NCBI GenBank assembly: GCA_964420455.1
Contig: CAYQTO010000019.1
Span: 1 to 33,627 of the forward strand
DNA: 33,627 nucleotides
Origin: CAYQTO01 sp964420455
Lineage (GTDB): Bacteria > Sumerlaeota > Sumerlaeia > SLMS01
Reading direction: 5' to 3'
A program made the translations under genes and the position numbers. The notes below the pieces were generated by a model. The model saw only the letters and a program-made list of their open reading frames with translations, was not told the origin of the DNA and ran no database searches. Below, in pieces: positions 16,352 to 25,157 of the stretch (positions are counted from its first letter, which is position 1; the number at the start of each line of letters is the position of its first letter).

Positions 16352-19300
16352 CTAGATGTCGCCGGCGTCCACGATGTTGTCGCCGTTGCGGTCGCGGTCA
16401 GGGCCGCCGGGCGCCAGCCCGAGCAACTGGTCCAGCACCATGCGGCGGGTCACAGGCTCCGGCGTGGCGGTAGGCGACGGGGTCGGGAAGGGAGCCACTG
16501 TGGGGGTCGGGGATGGCGCGCCTNNNNNNNNNNGTCGGGCCGGGTGTTGCCGATGGCGAGGGTGAGGGGGTGGGCTGGGGTGTGGCGGTGGGGCTTGCCG
16601 TTGGCGCCGGGGTCGCCGTGGGCGACGAGGTCGGCGTTGGACTCGGTGTCGGTTCCGGGGTGGAGGTCGGCGTGGCGGACGGGGTGGGCTCCGGAGTGGC
16701 GGTGGGGGTCGCGGTGGGCGTGGGAGTGGGTGTCAGGGTTGGTGTGCTGGTCGGCGAGGGCGACGGCGTGGGGCTCGGTGTTGAGGTGGGCGTCGGAGTC
16801 GGCGTCGCGGATGGCGTCGGCTGGACGAATCCGCAGGGAGGTGTCATTTCCTCCCAGAGAGCCCACTCGGTGCCGTCGAGGTTTCCATCGCCATCGAGCG
16901 GTCCCGGTACCTGGCTCACGAGCATACCCCCGTCCTCGGTCTCGAATCGTCCGAGCGCCACGTAGGCCGTGTTGCCGACGAGGTCACGGCGGATCGCTCC
17001 CTCGATGAAAGTGCCATTGCGAGCATGGACCTGCGCCCCGGATGCGTCGGCGATGGAGCTGCCAGAGGCATCGAACCAGGACGCGTAATCGTTGCCGCCT
17101 TCCGCCGCGAGGAAGAAGGCCCATTGGCCCACCTGGCCCGCCCTGGCCCAATTCGCCGCCCGCAATGTGAACGGGTTGCCGGACAGATAGACAAACGTAT
17201 CGTTGGGAGCGGCCAGATTCGCTGCGATATACAGCCATCCGTCCTGCTCCGATACATACAGCCCCTCGCCGGCAAGCACTTCGCATGCGGAGCCTTCCAG
17301 GACGCCATCCATGATGAAGGGATTGGCTCCCTCGACCGGCGTGGGTGACGGGGTCGGCGTCATGGTGGGCGTTGGCGTTGGCCCGGTCCCCGCCACGGTG
17401 GCAAAGGACCAATCCTGGCCGCCATTGTTGTCCCAGGTGCCGGAATCGCCCGTGGCGACCGTCGTGAAGGCCATTTGGATGGTCTCGGCCGCAGGATCGA
17501 CCGTATAGACGAATTCCCAAAGATCTTCGCCGGCGGAGGTCATTGCCCCGCGCGGGAGGACGGCCCCGCCCTCCCATCCATTCCGCCCCCGGTGGATATA
17601 CACCGCGGGCTGGCCGGCGAGGGGGCCGCCGGCGGCGTCGTAGGTGACCGTGAGGGACTCGCCGCGGCGTGGCGGGTCGGGCTCGAGCGTCACACCGCCT
17701 TGTGGCCCGGGACCCGAACCGGATCCATCGCCAATATAGACGTGCTGGATCGGCGAGCGCGACACGTTGCCGTGGGCATCGACAGCCTCCACGTAGTAAT
17801 CGATGAGCACCTCGCGAAGCCCTGCCACCTCGACGGAGAAGTGGTCAGCGATGTGTTCCGGCAACTCGAAGTAGTCGATCCCGGGCCGGTTGTAGGGATC
17901 GCCGAGGGGAAAGTCGCGCCCGTTCATCGGCAGGGCGACCCACTCGCCGACCTCGTCTCCGCCGGCAAAGGTCTCGTTCTGGTTCGAGTCCAGCGGATTC
18001 AACCCATCGGCGTCTATACGGTAACGGAGATCGGCGATGACCGGCCCGTTCACGTCGGAGATGAAGGTCCAGATGTGAAAATCGCCGTCGTCGATGACTT
18101 GCTGCCAGCCGTACTGAACGCCGAAGTTGAGGCTTCCGGGGTTGTAGGGGTGGCGCTGGGGAAGCCAGATCGTGGGAGGCGTCTCGTCGATGGCATCGGG
18201 CTGGTCGAGGATCGGATCGACGAGGCGGTAGACCTCGTTCACGCCGAGGGTGCCCTTTACCTCCAGGTCGAGCGGCGTGCCGAAGTACACATTGCCGGAA
18301 TCGAGGGCGCCGAGGAAGTAATGCCAGGCGCGGTCAACGACCGATGTGGCCGGGCCGGGATCGAGGATCTCGGCAAAGTCCGGCGTGTGATTCTCCATCT
18401 GCTGCGCGGTCAGCACCCGGTGGAGGGCCTCGACAAAGAGGGCCATTTCGCGGGGCTTCTCGTGCCATCCGTTCACCGGATCGACCTGGCCGTCCTGGCT
18501 GAGCAACGGGTAGTTCCAGTTGATGAACGTCGGGGATCCGAAGTCCGTCGCCGGGTTGATCCAACCGCCGTCCTCCACGTGGATGACCCTGTTGGGATCG
18601 GGAGGAAACGCGTCGAGATAGTGCTGGATCGACGTCATTTCGGACCCGGCGGAAGAAACCGCACCGGCGAGGCCGGGCACGCAATTCATGTAGTAGTCGA
18701 ACCCGCCGCCGAAGGCATTGTCGCCGTCATGGGCGAGAAGGACGAGGGAGGGCTGGGAGGGATCGTTATGCGCGTTCAGTTCCGCCAGGAGCTGGCCGAT
18801 GGACCCGCCGATGCAGGCATATCCATCGCGGTATCCCCATCCCTGGTCCGCGGGGACGGCGATGATCCGGCTTTCCGTGCCGGTTTCCGGGTCGACGTAC
18901 TTGACGTAGGCGGGCTGGAAGGAAAGTGGGTTCGCATTCACCGGCGAGACGCCTACGTCGGCCTGTGTCCGAATGAAGTTCACACCCGGCGGGTTGATCT
19001 GGTCCGCCGCGTTCGGCAGGTCCGTAGCCACGCCACCGCTGCCAATCTGGAGCGGGAAGTCGGGGCAGGCGCGCGCGATCTTCTCGCCCGAGACGATGCT
19101 CCACTCGATCCCAAGCTCCTCGAGCACCGGGATCAACCGCGTCGAGAAGGCCATCTCCGTTGGGAAGTAGCCCTTGCCGAGGAAGCCGTCTCCGAACTCG
19201 CGCCGATAGATCTCCTGAGTCAGTCGTATTTCCATATAGACAGCCTCGGGAGGAAGAAGCCCGACGAGGCCATGATGGAAGGAGAAGTTCACGAAATCGA

Positions 19301-19766
19301 GTCGCGGCGCCCCGTTGGTGGTCGTCCATCCCTGGCCTTCAATCAGCGGACTTTTCCAGGCGGCCGAGTAGCCAAGCTGGTTGGCGTTCGCCAGGCTGAT
19401 GATGTTTTCCATGAGGGCGCCGGAGTAGCTGGTACTCGCGCCGGAATTCGGGTGCGAGCCCCCGATGGTCCCGAGTGAATCGCGCATCCGGAACTGATAG
19501 GCGGCCACGCGGTCCGCCTTGCCGAAGATCTCCTCCAGGTCATTCTCCGGCCGCGTCGCCCCGCCACGCTTTTGCAGGATCGACTCCCAGGCGTACTCGT
19601 ACCGGTCCTCGGCGCCGGTCCGCAGGCGGTCGTTCCAGTAGATCGGCTGGTGCTGGTGCCAGTGCCATGTTACCTTGGGAGCGGTGTTGGCCGGCTGGGC
19701 GCCGGCAACGACAGGTAAATAAACCCCTGTTGCCAGAAGGAGAACGGAAATTTCGCTGATACGCAT
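16352..19766 (-). CDS. Secreted GH57 glycoside hydrolase with starch-binding-like module, Thr/Pro linkers and dockerin-like tail (contains assembly gap)
   Basis: Likely an extracellular alpha-glucan hydrolase. Signal peptide residues 1-23 (to VAGA/QPA). The GH57 domain runs from about 30, with HWHQHQP at 35-41, GYFPTEMAFS carrying candidate nucleophile Glu204, and LLAHDGDNAFGGG with candidate acid Asp347/Asp349. About 690-785 resembles CBM25 (VYIHRGRNGWEGG, the final WDNNGGQDWSF strand). A Thr/Pro linker, an unassigned beta domain (about 810-975) and a second long Thr/Pro linker follow. The 10-N gap at 16524 interrupts that linker, and the reading frame changes across it. Left of the gap the linker continues in another frame (SPTPTVAPFPTPSPTATPEP). 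It then ends in VLDQLLG and a calcium-loop-like DRDRNGDNIVDAGDI, stop at 16352. Reading straight through the Ns gives a false end near 16398. The exact substrate is not determined. Confidence 0.87.
16450..16827 (-). repeat. Low-complexity Thr/Pro linker coding repeat
   Basis: An imperfect short-period repeat encodes alternating Thr-Pro and Ser-Pro units on the minus strand, seen on the plus strand as GT-GG-GC runs. It contains the assembly gap, so the true copy number is unknown. Confidence 0.85.
16524..16533. other. Assembly gap of 10 N
   Basis: Ten undetermined bases lie inside the Thr/Pro linker of the GH57 gene. The number 10 is probably a placeholder, since the real frame does not carry across it. 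Confidence 0.98.
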
Positions 19767-19796
19767 GTTCTAGAGGAAATATCCTTGCGATGGACT

Positions 19797-19810
19797 TCCA
19801 CCGGGGTGGA
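19797..19810. promoter_or_regulatory. Inverted repeat in divergent intergenic region
   Basis: TCCACC-GG-GGTGGA lies between the GH57 start and the downstream plus-strand gene. It could be a regulator site for either divergent promoter. No -35/-10 pair is convincing nearby. Confidence 0.25.
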
Positions 19811-19878
19811 TTGAATCTACAGGCCACCACTTCATTATTTCAGTGTCAAGCAACCTCCCGCGGCCAATTATCGGAGCC

Positions 19879-20403
19879 ATGACGACCGACTGGAATCTCT
19901 TCGTTTATGGATCCCTTGGTCCGCCCGGGTCACACGATTCTTTGTTGCGCCCGTGGCTTTCGGAAGTAAGCCCCGCGACGGCACCGGGTTGTCTCTACGA
20001 GGACGACGAAGGGTTCCCGTTCCTCGACATGCCGCACGAGGCGATCCTCGCCAAGGGGACGGGCGATCTGGAGGAGGATCTCGCCGCGTGGAACATCGTC
20101 TGCGGCGCCCTGAGGACTCTGAACCGAGATGATCCGCGTTGGCATTCCGCCCCCGATCAGGAACCGAGCGTGGTTGAGGGCTTCCTGCTGACCTTTCAGA
20201 AATGGCCCGGCCCCGTTCCGCTCCTCGACGAGTGGGAGGAGTTCCAGCCGCCCTCCTGCTACGTCTATCAGCGGGTCATCGCCTGCGTTTGCGTTGGTGA
20301 ATCGTGCATGAACGCTCACGTTCCGGCCTGGACCTACGTTCGCAAACCAGAGGTTGGAAGCGTCCCCATCGGAAGGCGCTGGATTCCGCGAACTTTTTCC
20401 TGA
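19879..20403 (+). CDS. Gamma-glutamylcyclotransferase-like (AIG2/GGCT fold) protein
   Basis: This encodes 174 residues, cytoplasmic. The start NLFVYGSLG is the GGCT-family YGSL signature that forms the substrate-binding loop. Later DEWEEFQPPSCYVYQRVIACV matches the family block containing the catalytic Glu and the tyrosine-rich strand. The family cleaves gamma-glutamyl bonds, releasing 5-oxoproline, though many members have unknown substrates. ATG 19879 is preferred because the fold starts right after it; an in-frame GTG start at 19843 is possible. It lies 109 bases upstream of egtB on the same strand, which raises a possible link to gamma-glutamylcysteine-based ergothioneine chemistry. That link is inference. 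Confidence 0.7.
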   Translation: MTTDWNLFVYGSLGPPGSHDSLLRPWLSEVSPATAPGCLYEDDEGFPFLDMPHEAILAKGTGDLEEDLAAWNIVCGALRTLNRDDPRWHSAPDQEPSVVEGFLLTFQKWPGPVPLLDEWEEFQPPSCYVYQRVIACVCVGESCMNAHVPAWTYVRKPEVGSVPIGRRWIPRTFS

Positions 20404-20512
20404 CGGCTGCCTGCAGGAACCTTCGCCCCCCCACCTTCTGTTGACTTGGCCGTCCAGCTTTGTCTTGGTCCGCTTATACCAAACAAACACCCATGCAAGA
20501 GTGGAGTTTACC

Positions 20513-21796
20513 ATGCGGGCACAAACCGGGGCGCCCCAAGACATCGCACATTCCACCCACCTGCTCGAGCGCTATAAAGATATACGCTCCTTCAGCAATC
20601 ACCTGTGTCGTCTCCTCAACGCAGAGGACCAGGTCGTCCAGAGCATGCCCGACGCCTCGCCGGCAAAGTGGCACCTGGCACACACCACCTGGTTTTTCGA
20701 GCAGTTCCTGCTCGTCCCCCACGAGCCCGGCTACAGGGTCCACCACCCGGACTTCGCCTTCCTCTTCAACTCGTACTACAACAGCGTGGGCGAGCGCCAT
20801 TGCCGCCCACGGAGGGGCATGATCACCCGGCCGGACCTCGGGGAAGTCCACGCCTACCGTGCCTCCGTCGATTCGGCGATGGAGGAGTTCCTCTCGGGAA
20901 TCGGCGAGGAGAAGTTCCGCGAGATCGCTCCCGTTTTCGAAATCGGCCTCCATCACGAGCAGCAACACCAGGAACTGATCCTCACGGACCTCAAGCACCT
21001 GCTTTCCATGAACCCGCTGCACCCCGTCTACGCGCCGGCGCCGGAACAGAAGGCCACGGCCCCGGTGCCCGCCGATTGGATCTCCTTCGACGGAGGGATC
21101 GTGGGTCTCGGCCACCAGGGCGACGGATTCTGCTACGACAACGAGACGCCCCGCCACGACGTGCTCCTTCGCCCCTATGCGCTCTCCCGCCGGCCCGTCA
21201 CCTCGGGCGAGTACCTCGCCTTTATCGAGGACGGTGGATATACGAACCCGCTGCTCTGGCTTTCGGACGGGTGGGCGGCGATCCAGGCCGAGGGTTGGGA
21301 CGCCCCACTGTACTGGTTTCGTGGAGACGGCGGCTGGCGCCAGTTCACGCTCGCGGGCGAGCGCCCTGTCGATCCCGAGGAGCCGGTCACCCACGTCAGC
21401 TACTACGAGGCCGATGCCTTCGCCCGCTGGGCCGGGGCGCGCCTCCCTCTCGAGGCCGAGTGGGAACACGCGGTCGCCACCCTTCCCATCGACGGACGCT
21501 TTGTCGAGGACGCGCACTACCACCCGGTTCCCGCGGCAGCCACCCGCGATGGCCTCCTCCAGATGTATGGCGACGTTTGGGAGTGGACCGCCAGCCCGTA
21601 CACCCCCTACCCGGGGTACGCCCCCGCCCCCGGAGCCATTGGCGAATACAACGGCAAGTTCATGTGCAACCAGTTCGTGCTCCGCGGCGGTTCCTGCGCC
21701 ACCTCGCGGACGCATATACGCCCCAGCTACCGTAACTTCTTCCACCCGCCCTCGCGTTGGCAGTTCACCGGCCTTCGCCTCGCCAAGGACCTGTGA
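20513..21796 (+). CDS. egtB: Ergothioneine biosynthesis sulfoxide synthase EgtB
   Basis: A non-heme iron enzyme that couples hercynine with cysteine or gamma-glutamylcysteine using O2 to form the sulfoxide precursor of ergothioneine. The 427 residues hold a DinB-like N-terminal half and an FGE-sulfatase-like C-terminal half. The three iron ligands are visible: His57 in WHLAHTTWFFEQF, and His148 and His152 in HHEQQHQE. The C-terminal half has SRRPVTSGEYLAFI, ARLPLEAEWEHA, YGDVWEWTAS and RGGSCAT, which are standard for the fold. GTGGAG lies seven bases before ATG 20513. The thiol donor cannot be told from sequence by eye. egtD starts one base after its stop. Confidence 0.95.
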   Translation: MRAQTGAPQDIAHSTHLLERYKDIRSFSNHLCRLLNAEDQVVQSMPDASPAKWHLAHTTWFFEQFLLVPHEPGYRVHHPDFAFLFNSYYNSVGERHCRPRRGMITRPDLGEVHAYRASVDSAMEEFLSGIGEEKFREIAPVFEIGLHHEQQHQELILTDLKHLLSMNPLHPVYAPAPEQKATAPVPADWISFDGGIVGLGHQGDGFCYDNETPRHDVLLRPYALSRRPVTSGEYLAFIEDGGYTNPLLWLSDGWAAIQAEGWDAPLYWFRGDGGWRQFTLAGERPVDPEEPVTHVSYYEADAFARWAGARLPLEAEWEHAVATLPIDGRFVEDAHYHPVPAAATRDGLLQMYGDVWEWTASPYTPYPGYAPAPGAIGEYNGKFMCNQFVLRGGSCATSRTHIRPSYRNFFHPPSRWQFTGLRLAKDL

Positions 21797-21797
21797 C

Positions 21798-22757
21798 ATG
21801 CCCCTGATCTCCCTCACCGACTACGAGCCGGAAACGGACCATCTCCTTGAGGAGGCCATCGCCGGCCTCTCACAGGAACCCAAGCTGCTCCCCTGCAAGT
21901 ACTTCTATGACGAGTACGGGTCGCGGCTGTTCGACCGCATCTGCGAGCTCGAGGAGTACTATCCGACCCGGACGGAACTGGCCATCATGCACCAGTCGAT
22001 CCACGAGATGGCGGCGCTCATCGGCGAGGAAGTGCTGCTGGTCGAGTACGGCGCGGGAAGCTGCGTCAAGATCCGGCTCTTGCTGGATGCGCTGCGTCGA
22101 CCCGCCGGGTTTGTCCCGATCGACATCTCCCGCGAGCACCTCGTGAAGGCAGCCCGGGAAGTGCACGATGTTTATCCCGATCTTGAGATCCTCCCCGTTT
22201 GCGCCGACTATAACAAGCCCTTCGAGATGCCGCAGGCCTCGCGTGCGGCCTCCCGCCGCGTCGTCTATTTTCCCGGCTCCACCATCGGGAACTTTCATCC
22301 CAGCGACGCTCACAAATTCCTGGCCCGCCTCCGCGAACTTGTCGGGATGGGGGGCGGCCTCCTCATTGGCGTCGATCTCAAGAAGGATCCCAACGTCCTC
22401 CGCCTCGCCTACAACGACCTTCAAGGCATCACCGCCTCCTTCAACATGAACCTCCTCACGCGCCTGAACAACGAGTGCGGCGCCGATTTCGACCTCGACC
22501 GGTTCCATCACGAGGCCGCCTACAACGAAGCCGAGGGCCGGATCGAGATGCACCTGGTCAGCGATGCGGACCAGACCGTTTCTCTCGGGGGACAGACCTT
22601 CCACTTTGCCGAGGACGAATCGATCCGGACCGAGTGCTCGTACAAGTACACCGTGGAGGAGTTCGCGTCGCTCGCACGGCCCGCCGGGTTCGAGCTTCGC
22701 CGGGCCTGGACCGACCAGAAGGACTACTTCAGCGTCCAGTTCCTCGAGGCCGTTTGA
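21798..22757 (+). CDS. egtD: L-histidine N-alpha-methyltransferase EgtD
   Basis: It trimethylates histidine with three S-adenosylmethionine to give hercynine, the substrate of EgtB. The 319-residue length is normal. Motifs: YFYDEYGSRLFDRICELEEYYPTRTE at the N-terminus, the SAM site VEYGAGSCVKIRLLLDAL, PIDISREHL, YFPGSTIGNF, IGVDLKKD, and a C-terminal SYKYTVEEFASLARPAGF block that closes over the substrate. ATG 21798 follows the egtB stop by one base, so the two are co-translated. The 3' end overlaps the convergent transporter gene by 29 bases. No egtA, egtC or egtE is in the window. Confidence 0.95.
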   Translation: MPLISLTDYEPETDHLLEEAIAGLSQEPKLLPCKYFYDEYGSRLFDRICELEEYYPTRTELAIMHQSIHEMAALIGEEVLLVEYGAGSCVKIRLLLDALRRPAGFVPIDISREHLVKAAREVHDVYPDLEILPVCADYNKPFEMPQASRAASRRVVYFPGSTIGNFHPSDAHKFLARLRELVGMGGGLLIGVDLKKDPNVLRLAYNDLQGITASFNMNLLTRLNNECGADFDLDRFHHEAAYNEAEGRIEMHLVSDADQTVSLGGQTFHFAEDESIRTECSYKYTVEEFASLARPAGFELRRAWTDQKDYFSVQFLEAV

Positions 22758-24318
22758 TCGCCTCGTAGAGTTCCCCGGCGACGGTCCTCGGTGAAGCCCC
22801 CTCCACATCCACGCGCATGTTGGCCGCCCGCATTCGCTCGATGCCGATCGTATAGACAAGGGGTTCCAGCGCGTTGACCAGGGCGCGGTCCGACCCCGCC
22901 GCCGGCGAAAGGAGGATGATCGCGTCGTAAGGGGGGAAGGCCCCCGCCGGGTCCTCGAGAACCGTCAGGCCGAACGCCGCGATGCGTCCATCGCTCGTAT
23001 AGGCGGAGATGAGGTCGACCTGGCCGGAGCGAACCGCCTCGTACATGAGCGTCGGGTCCATGCCGATCGTGCGCAGGCCGCCCAGGCCGTAAGCATCGCG
23101 CACCCGTTCCCATTCCGCCCGGCCAAAGAACTCGTAGTCGCCGCCAACGGCAAGCCGTCGCCCGGCCCTGCCAAGGTCCACAAGCGATCCCACGCCGACC
23201 TCCTCCGCCCGGTCCCGTCGCATCGCCAGCCCGTACGCATTCTCGAACCCGAGCGGACCCAGCATGACCACGCCGTGCTCCTTCAAGAGGTGGGCCGCGA
23301 CCTCGATCAGCGTGCGTTGCGGCGAGGCGACACCCTCGCGCTTCATCACCGTGCTCCAGATCGTCCCCGAATAATCGATATAGACATCCACGGAGTTGTT
23401 CGTGAGCGCATCGAAGAGGACTGTCGAGCCGAGGTTTGGCAGTTCCTCGACTTCGAACCCGGCGTCGCGCACCGCCCGAGCCATCAAGTTCGCGAGGATG
23501 TACTGCTCGGTGAAGGGCTTGCCCCCGATGCGGACCCGGCCGCTGCGGGCTTTTGCTTCGTCTTCCTGAAAAAGATTGGGGATCGCCTGGGGCGCGTTGG
23601 CGTTCACCCGCTGGGCTGGCATCAAGCCGGGAAGCAGGCCGCCGACGAAGACCGCCGCGAGGCCGCCGATGGCAATCGCCAGGAAATCGCGACGCCTCCG
23701 TTTCAGGGCAGTCTCCCCGAGGCGGATCAATTGATCGAGGAGGATCGCCAGCAATGCCGCCAGCACGCAGCCAAACAGAATCGCCAGTTGGTTGCGCGTC
23801 TGCAGACCGGAAAAGATATAGTTGCCGAGGCTCGGGGCACCCACCGGCGTCGACAGCGTGGCCGTGCCAACGACCCACACCGTGGAGGTACGGATTCCCG
23901 CGAGAATCACCGGCGCGGCGAGGGGGAGCTGGACCCCGCGGAGGACCTGGCCGCGGGTCATTCCCATTCCGTGGGCCGCCTCGAGCACGTCGCGGTCGAC
24001 CCCGCCGATGCCCGTCACCGTATTTCGGAGGGTGGGCAGAATGCTGTAGAAGGTGAGGGCCAGGAACGCGGGAAGGAACCCGATGGTGCCCCCAAGTATT
24101 GGCACCATCAGCGCGAGGAGGGCGAGGCTCGGGATCGTCTGGATGACACTGGCAAGCGTCAGCAGGATCCCTCTCGCGCGGGCGGAAAAGGCGGCAAGGA
24201 TGCCCGCTGGAACGCTGATCAAGATGCCCACCGCCAGAGCCGCGAGCGACAGAATCAGGTGCCCACCGAGGTAGGTCGGCAACTGGCCGACCTGCTCGTT
24301 GAAGTTTTCCCAGTTCAT
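22729..24318 (-). CDS. EgtU/OpuC-type fused permease and substrate-binding protein (quaternary amine or ergothioneine importer)
   Basis: This 529-residue fusion has an OpuCB/ProW-type permease at about 1-210. Five or six helices are predicted, with an EAA-like loop in LEAAHGMGMTRGQVLRGVQLP and the typical TLSTPVGAPSLGNYIFSGL. A further helix at about 220-240 is followed by an OpuCC/ProX-type binding domain at about 262-529 (IGGKPFTEQYILANLM, NLGSTVLFDAL, DVYIDYSGTIW, AYTSDGRIAAFGL). This order, permease then binding domain, is that of Helicobacter pylori EgtU, shown to take up ergothioneine, and of many betaine/choline systems. The egtBD genes end against it tail to tail, which favours ergothioneine, hercynine or another betaine as substrate. 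The start overlaps the ATPase stop by four bases. Specificity is inferred from context only. Confidence 0.85.
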   Translation of the reverse strand: MNWENFNEQVGQLPTYLGGHLILSLAALAVGILISVPAGILAAFSARARGILLTLASVIQTIPSLALLALMVPILGGTIGFLPAFLALTFYSILPTLRNTVTGIGGVDRDVLEAAHGMGMTRGQVLRGVQLPLAAPVILAGIRTSTVWVVGTATLSTPVGAPSLGNYIFSGLQTRNQLAILFGCVLAALLAILLDQLIRLGETALKRRRRDFLAIAIGGLAAVFVGGLLPGLMPAQRVNANAPQAIPNLFQEDEAKARSGRVRIGGKPFTEQYILANLMARAVRDAGFEVEELPNLGSTVLFDALTNNSVDVYIDYSGTIWSTVMKREGVASPQRTLIEVAAHLLKEHGVVMLGPLGFENAYGLAMRRDRAEEVGVGSLVDLGRAGRRLAVGGDYEFFGRAEWERVRDAYGLGGLRTIGMDPTLMYEAVRSGQVDLISAYTSDGRIAAFGLTVLEDPAGAFPPYDAIILLSPAAGSDRALVNALEPLVYTIGIERMRAANMRVDVEGASPRTVAGELYEAIKRPRGTGR

Positions 24319-25157
24319 TCCGAGGCTTCCCGTGAGACGCTGGAACTGGAGGGCATGTCGAGGAGTTCGAGCGCCTTGCGGGGGACGTCCACGAGGCGCT
24401 GGACAAACTCGTGGGCGGGCCGACGGAGCAGCTCGCGCGGCGTGGCCAGCTGGAGGATTTCGCCTTCATGGAGGACCGCAATGCGGTCGGCGAGTTCCAG
24501 CGCCTCAGCCATGTCGTGGGTGACCATGACGGTCGTCAGGCCGAGAGTGCGCTGGATCTCCTTGAATTCCTGCTGGAGGCCGACGCGGGTGATCGGGTCG
24601 AGGGCACCGAAGGGTTCATCGAGGAGCATGATCTGGGGCCCGGCGCCGAGGGCCCGCGCAAAGCCCACGCGTTGCGCCTGGCCGCCGGAAAGGGCACTCA
24701 CCGGGCGATGTCTATACTCCTCCGGGTCGAGGTGAACCAGCCGGATCAATTCGTCCACCCGTCGCGCAACGCGCTGGCGATTCCATCCAAGAAGCCGCGG
24801 AACGGTGGCGATGTTCTCCCCCACTGTCAGATGGGGAAAGAGGCCGACCGTCTGGATGACGTAGCCGATGGAGCGACGCAGGAAGATCGGGTCCGAGTCC
24901 CGGACGTTTTGCCCATCGACGCGGATCTCGCCATGGCTGTGGTCCTCGAGCCGGTTGATCATTTTGAGGACTGTCGTCTTGCCGCAGCCGGAGGCCCCGA
25001 GGAGCACGAGCAGTTCTCCCTCAAACACGTCGAGGCTCACGTCGTGCACCGCGTAAGTACGGCCACCGTCGTAGCTTTTGCCAACGTTACGGAACTCGAT
25101 GAGGGCGCGGCTACCAGCCCCAGGTTCCTGCAGCTCCCTTGAAGGGTCCGACGACAT
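24315..25157 (-). CDS. ABC transporter ATPase, OpuCA/EgtV type
   Basis: The energising subunit of the neighbouring importer, 280 residues. Motifs in order: Walker A GASGCGKTT, Q-loop YVIQTVGLFPHLTVGENI, signature SALSGGQAQRVGFARAL, Walker B IMLLDEPFGALDP and H-loop TVMVTHDMAEA. The typical signature LSGGQQQR is LSGGQAQR here. There is no C-terminal CBS pair, unlike OpuAA/OpuCA, which matches the shorter EgtV/YehX-like type. ATG 25157 is the first usable start, lying inside the DUF427 gene (47-base overlap). The long open frame further upstream is the wrong frame of that gene. The GTCTATAC word at 24712 falls in the helical domain and uses an AGA codon. Confidence 0.92.
   Translation of the reverse strand: MSSDPSRELQEPGAGSRALIEFRNVGKSYDGGRTYAVHDVSLDVFEGELLVLLGASGCGKTTVLKMINRLEDHSHGEIRVDGQNVRDSDPIFLRRSIGYVIQTVGLFPHLTVGENIATVPRLLGWNRQRVARRVDELIRLVHLDPEEYRHRPVSALSGGQAQRVGFARALGAGPQIMLLDEPFGALDPITRVGLQQEFKEIQRTLGLTTVMVTHDMAEALELADRIAVLHEGEILQLATPRELLRRPAHEFVQRLVDVPRKALELLDMPSSSSVSREASE

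Noticed and set aside
16450..16827. Repeat tract that could be taken for a CRISPR-like or tandem satellite array
   Set aside because: There are no uniform repeats and spacers; it is the coding sequence of a Thr/Pro linker.
17475..19478. Plus-strand open frame of 667 codons
   Set aside because: Antisense of the GH57 gene, whose catalytic motifs are on the minus strand.
20441..20480. TTGACT and TATACC as a sigma-70 promoter for egtB
   Set aside because: The distance between the two boxes is about 28 bases, too long for a -35/-10 pair.
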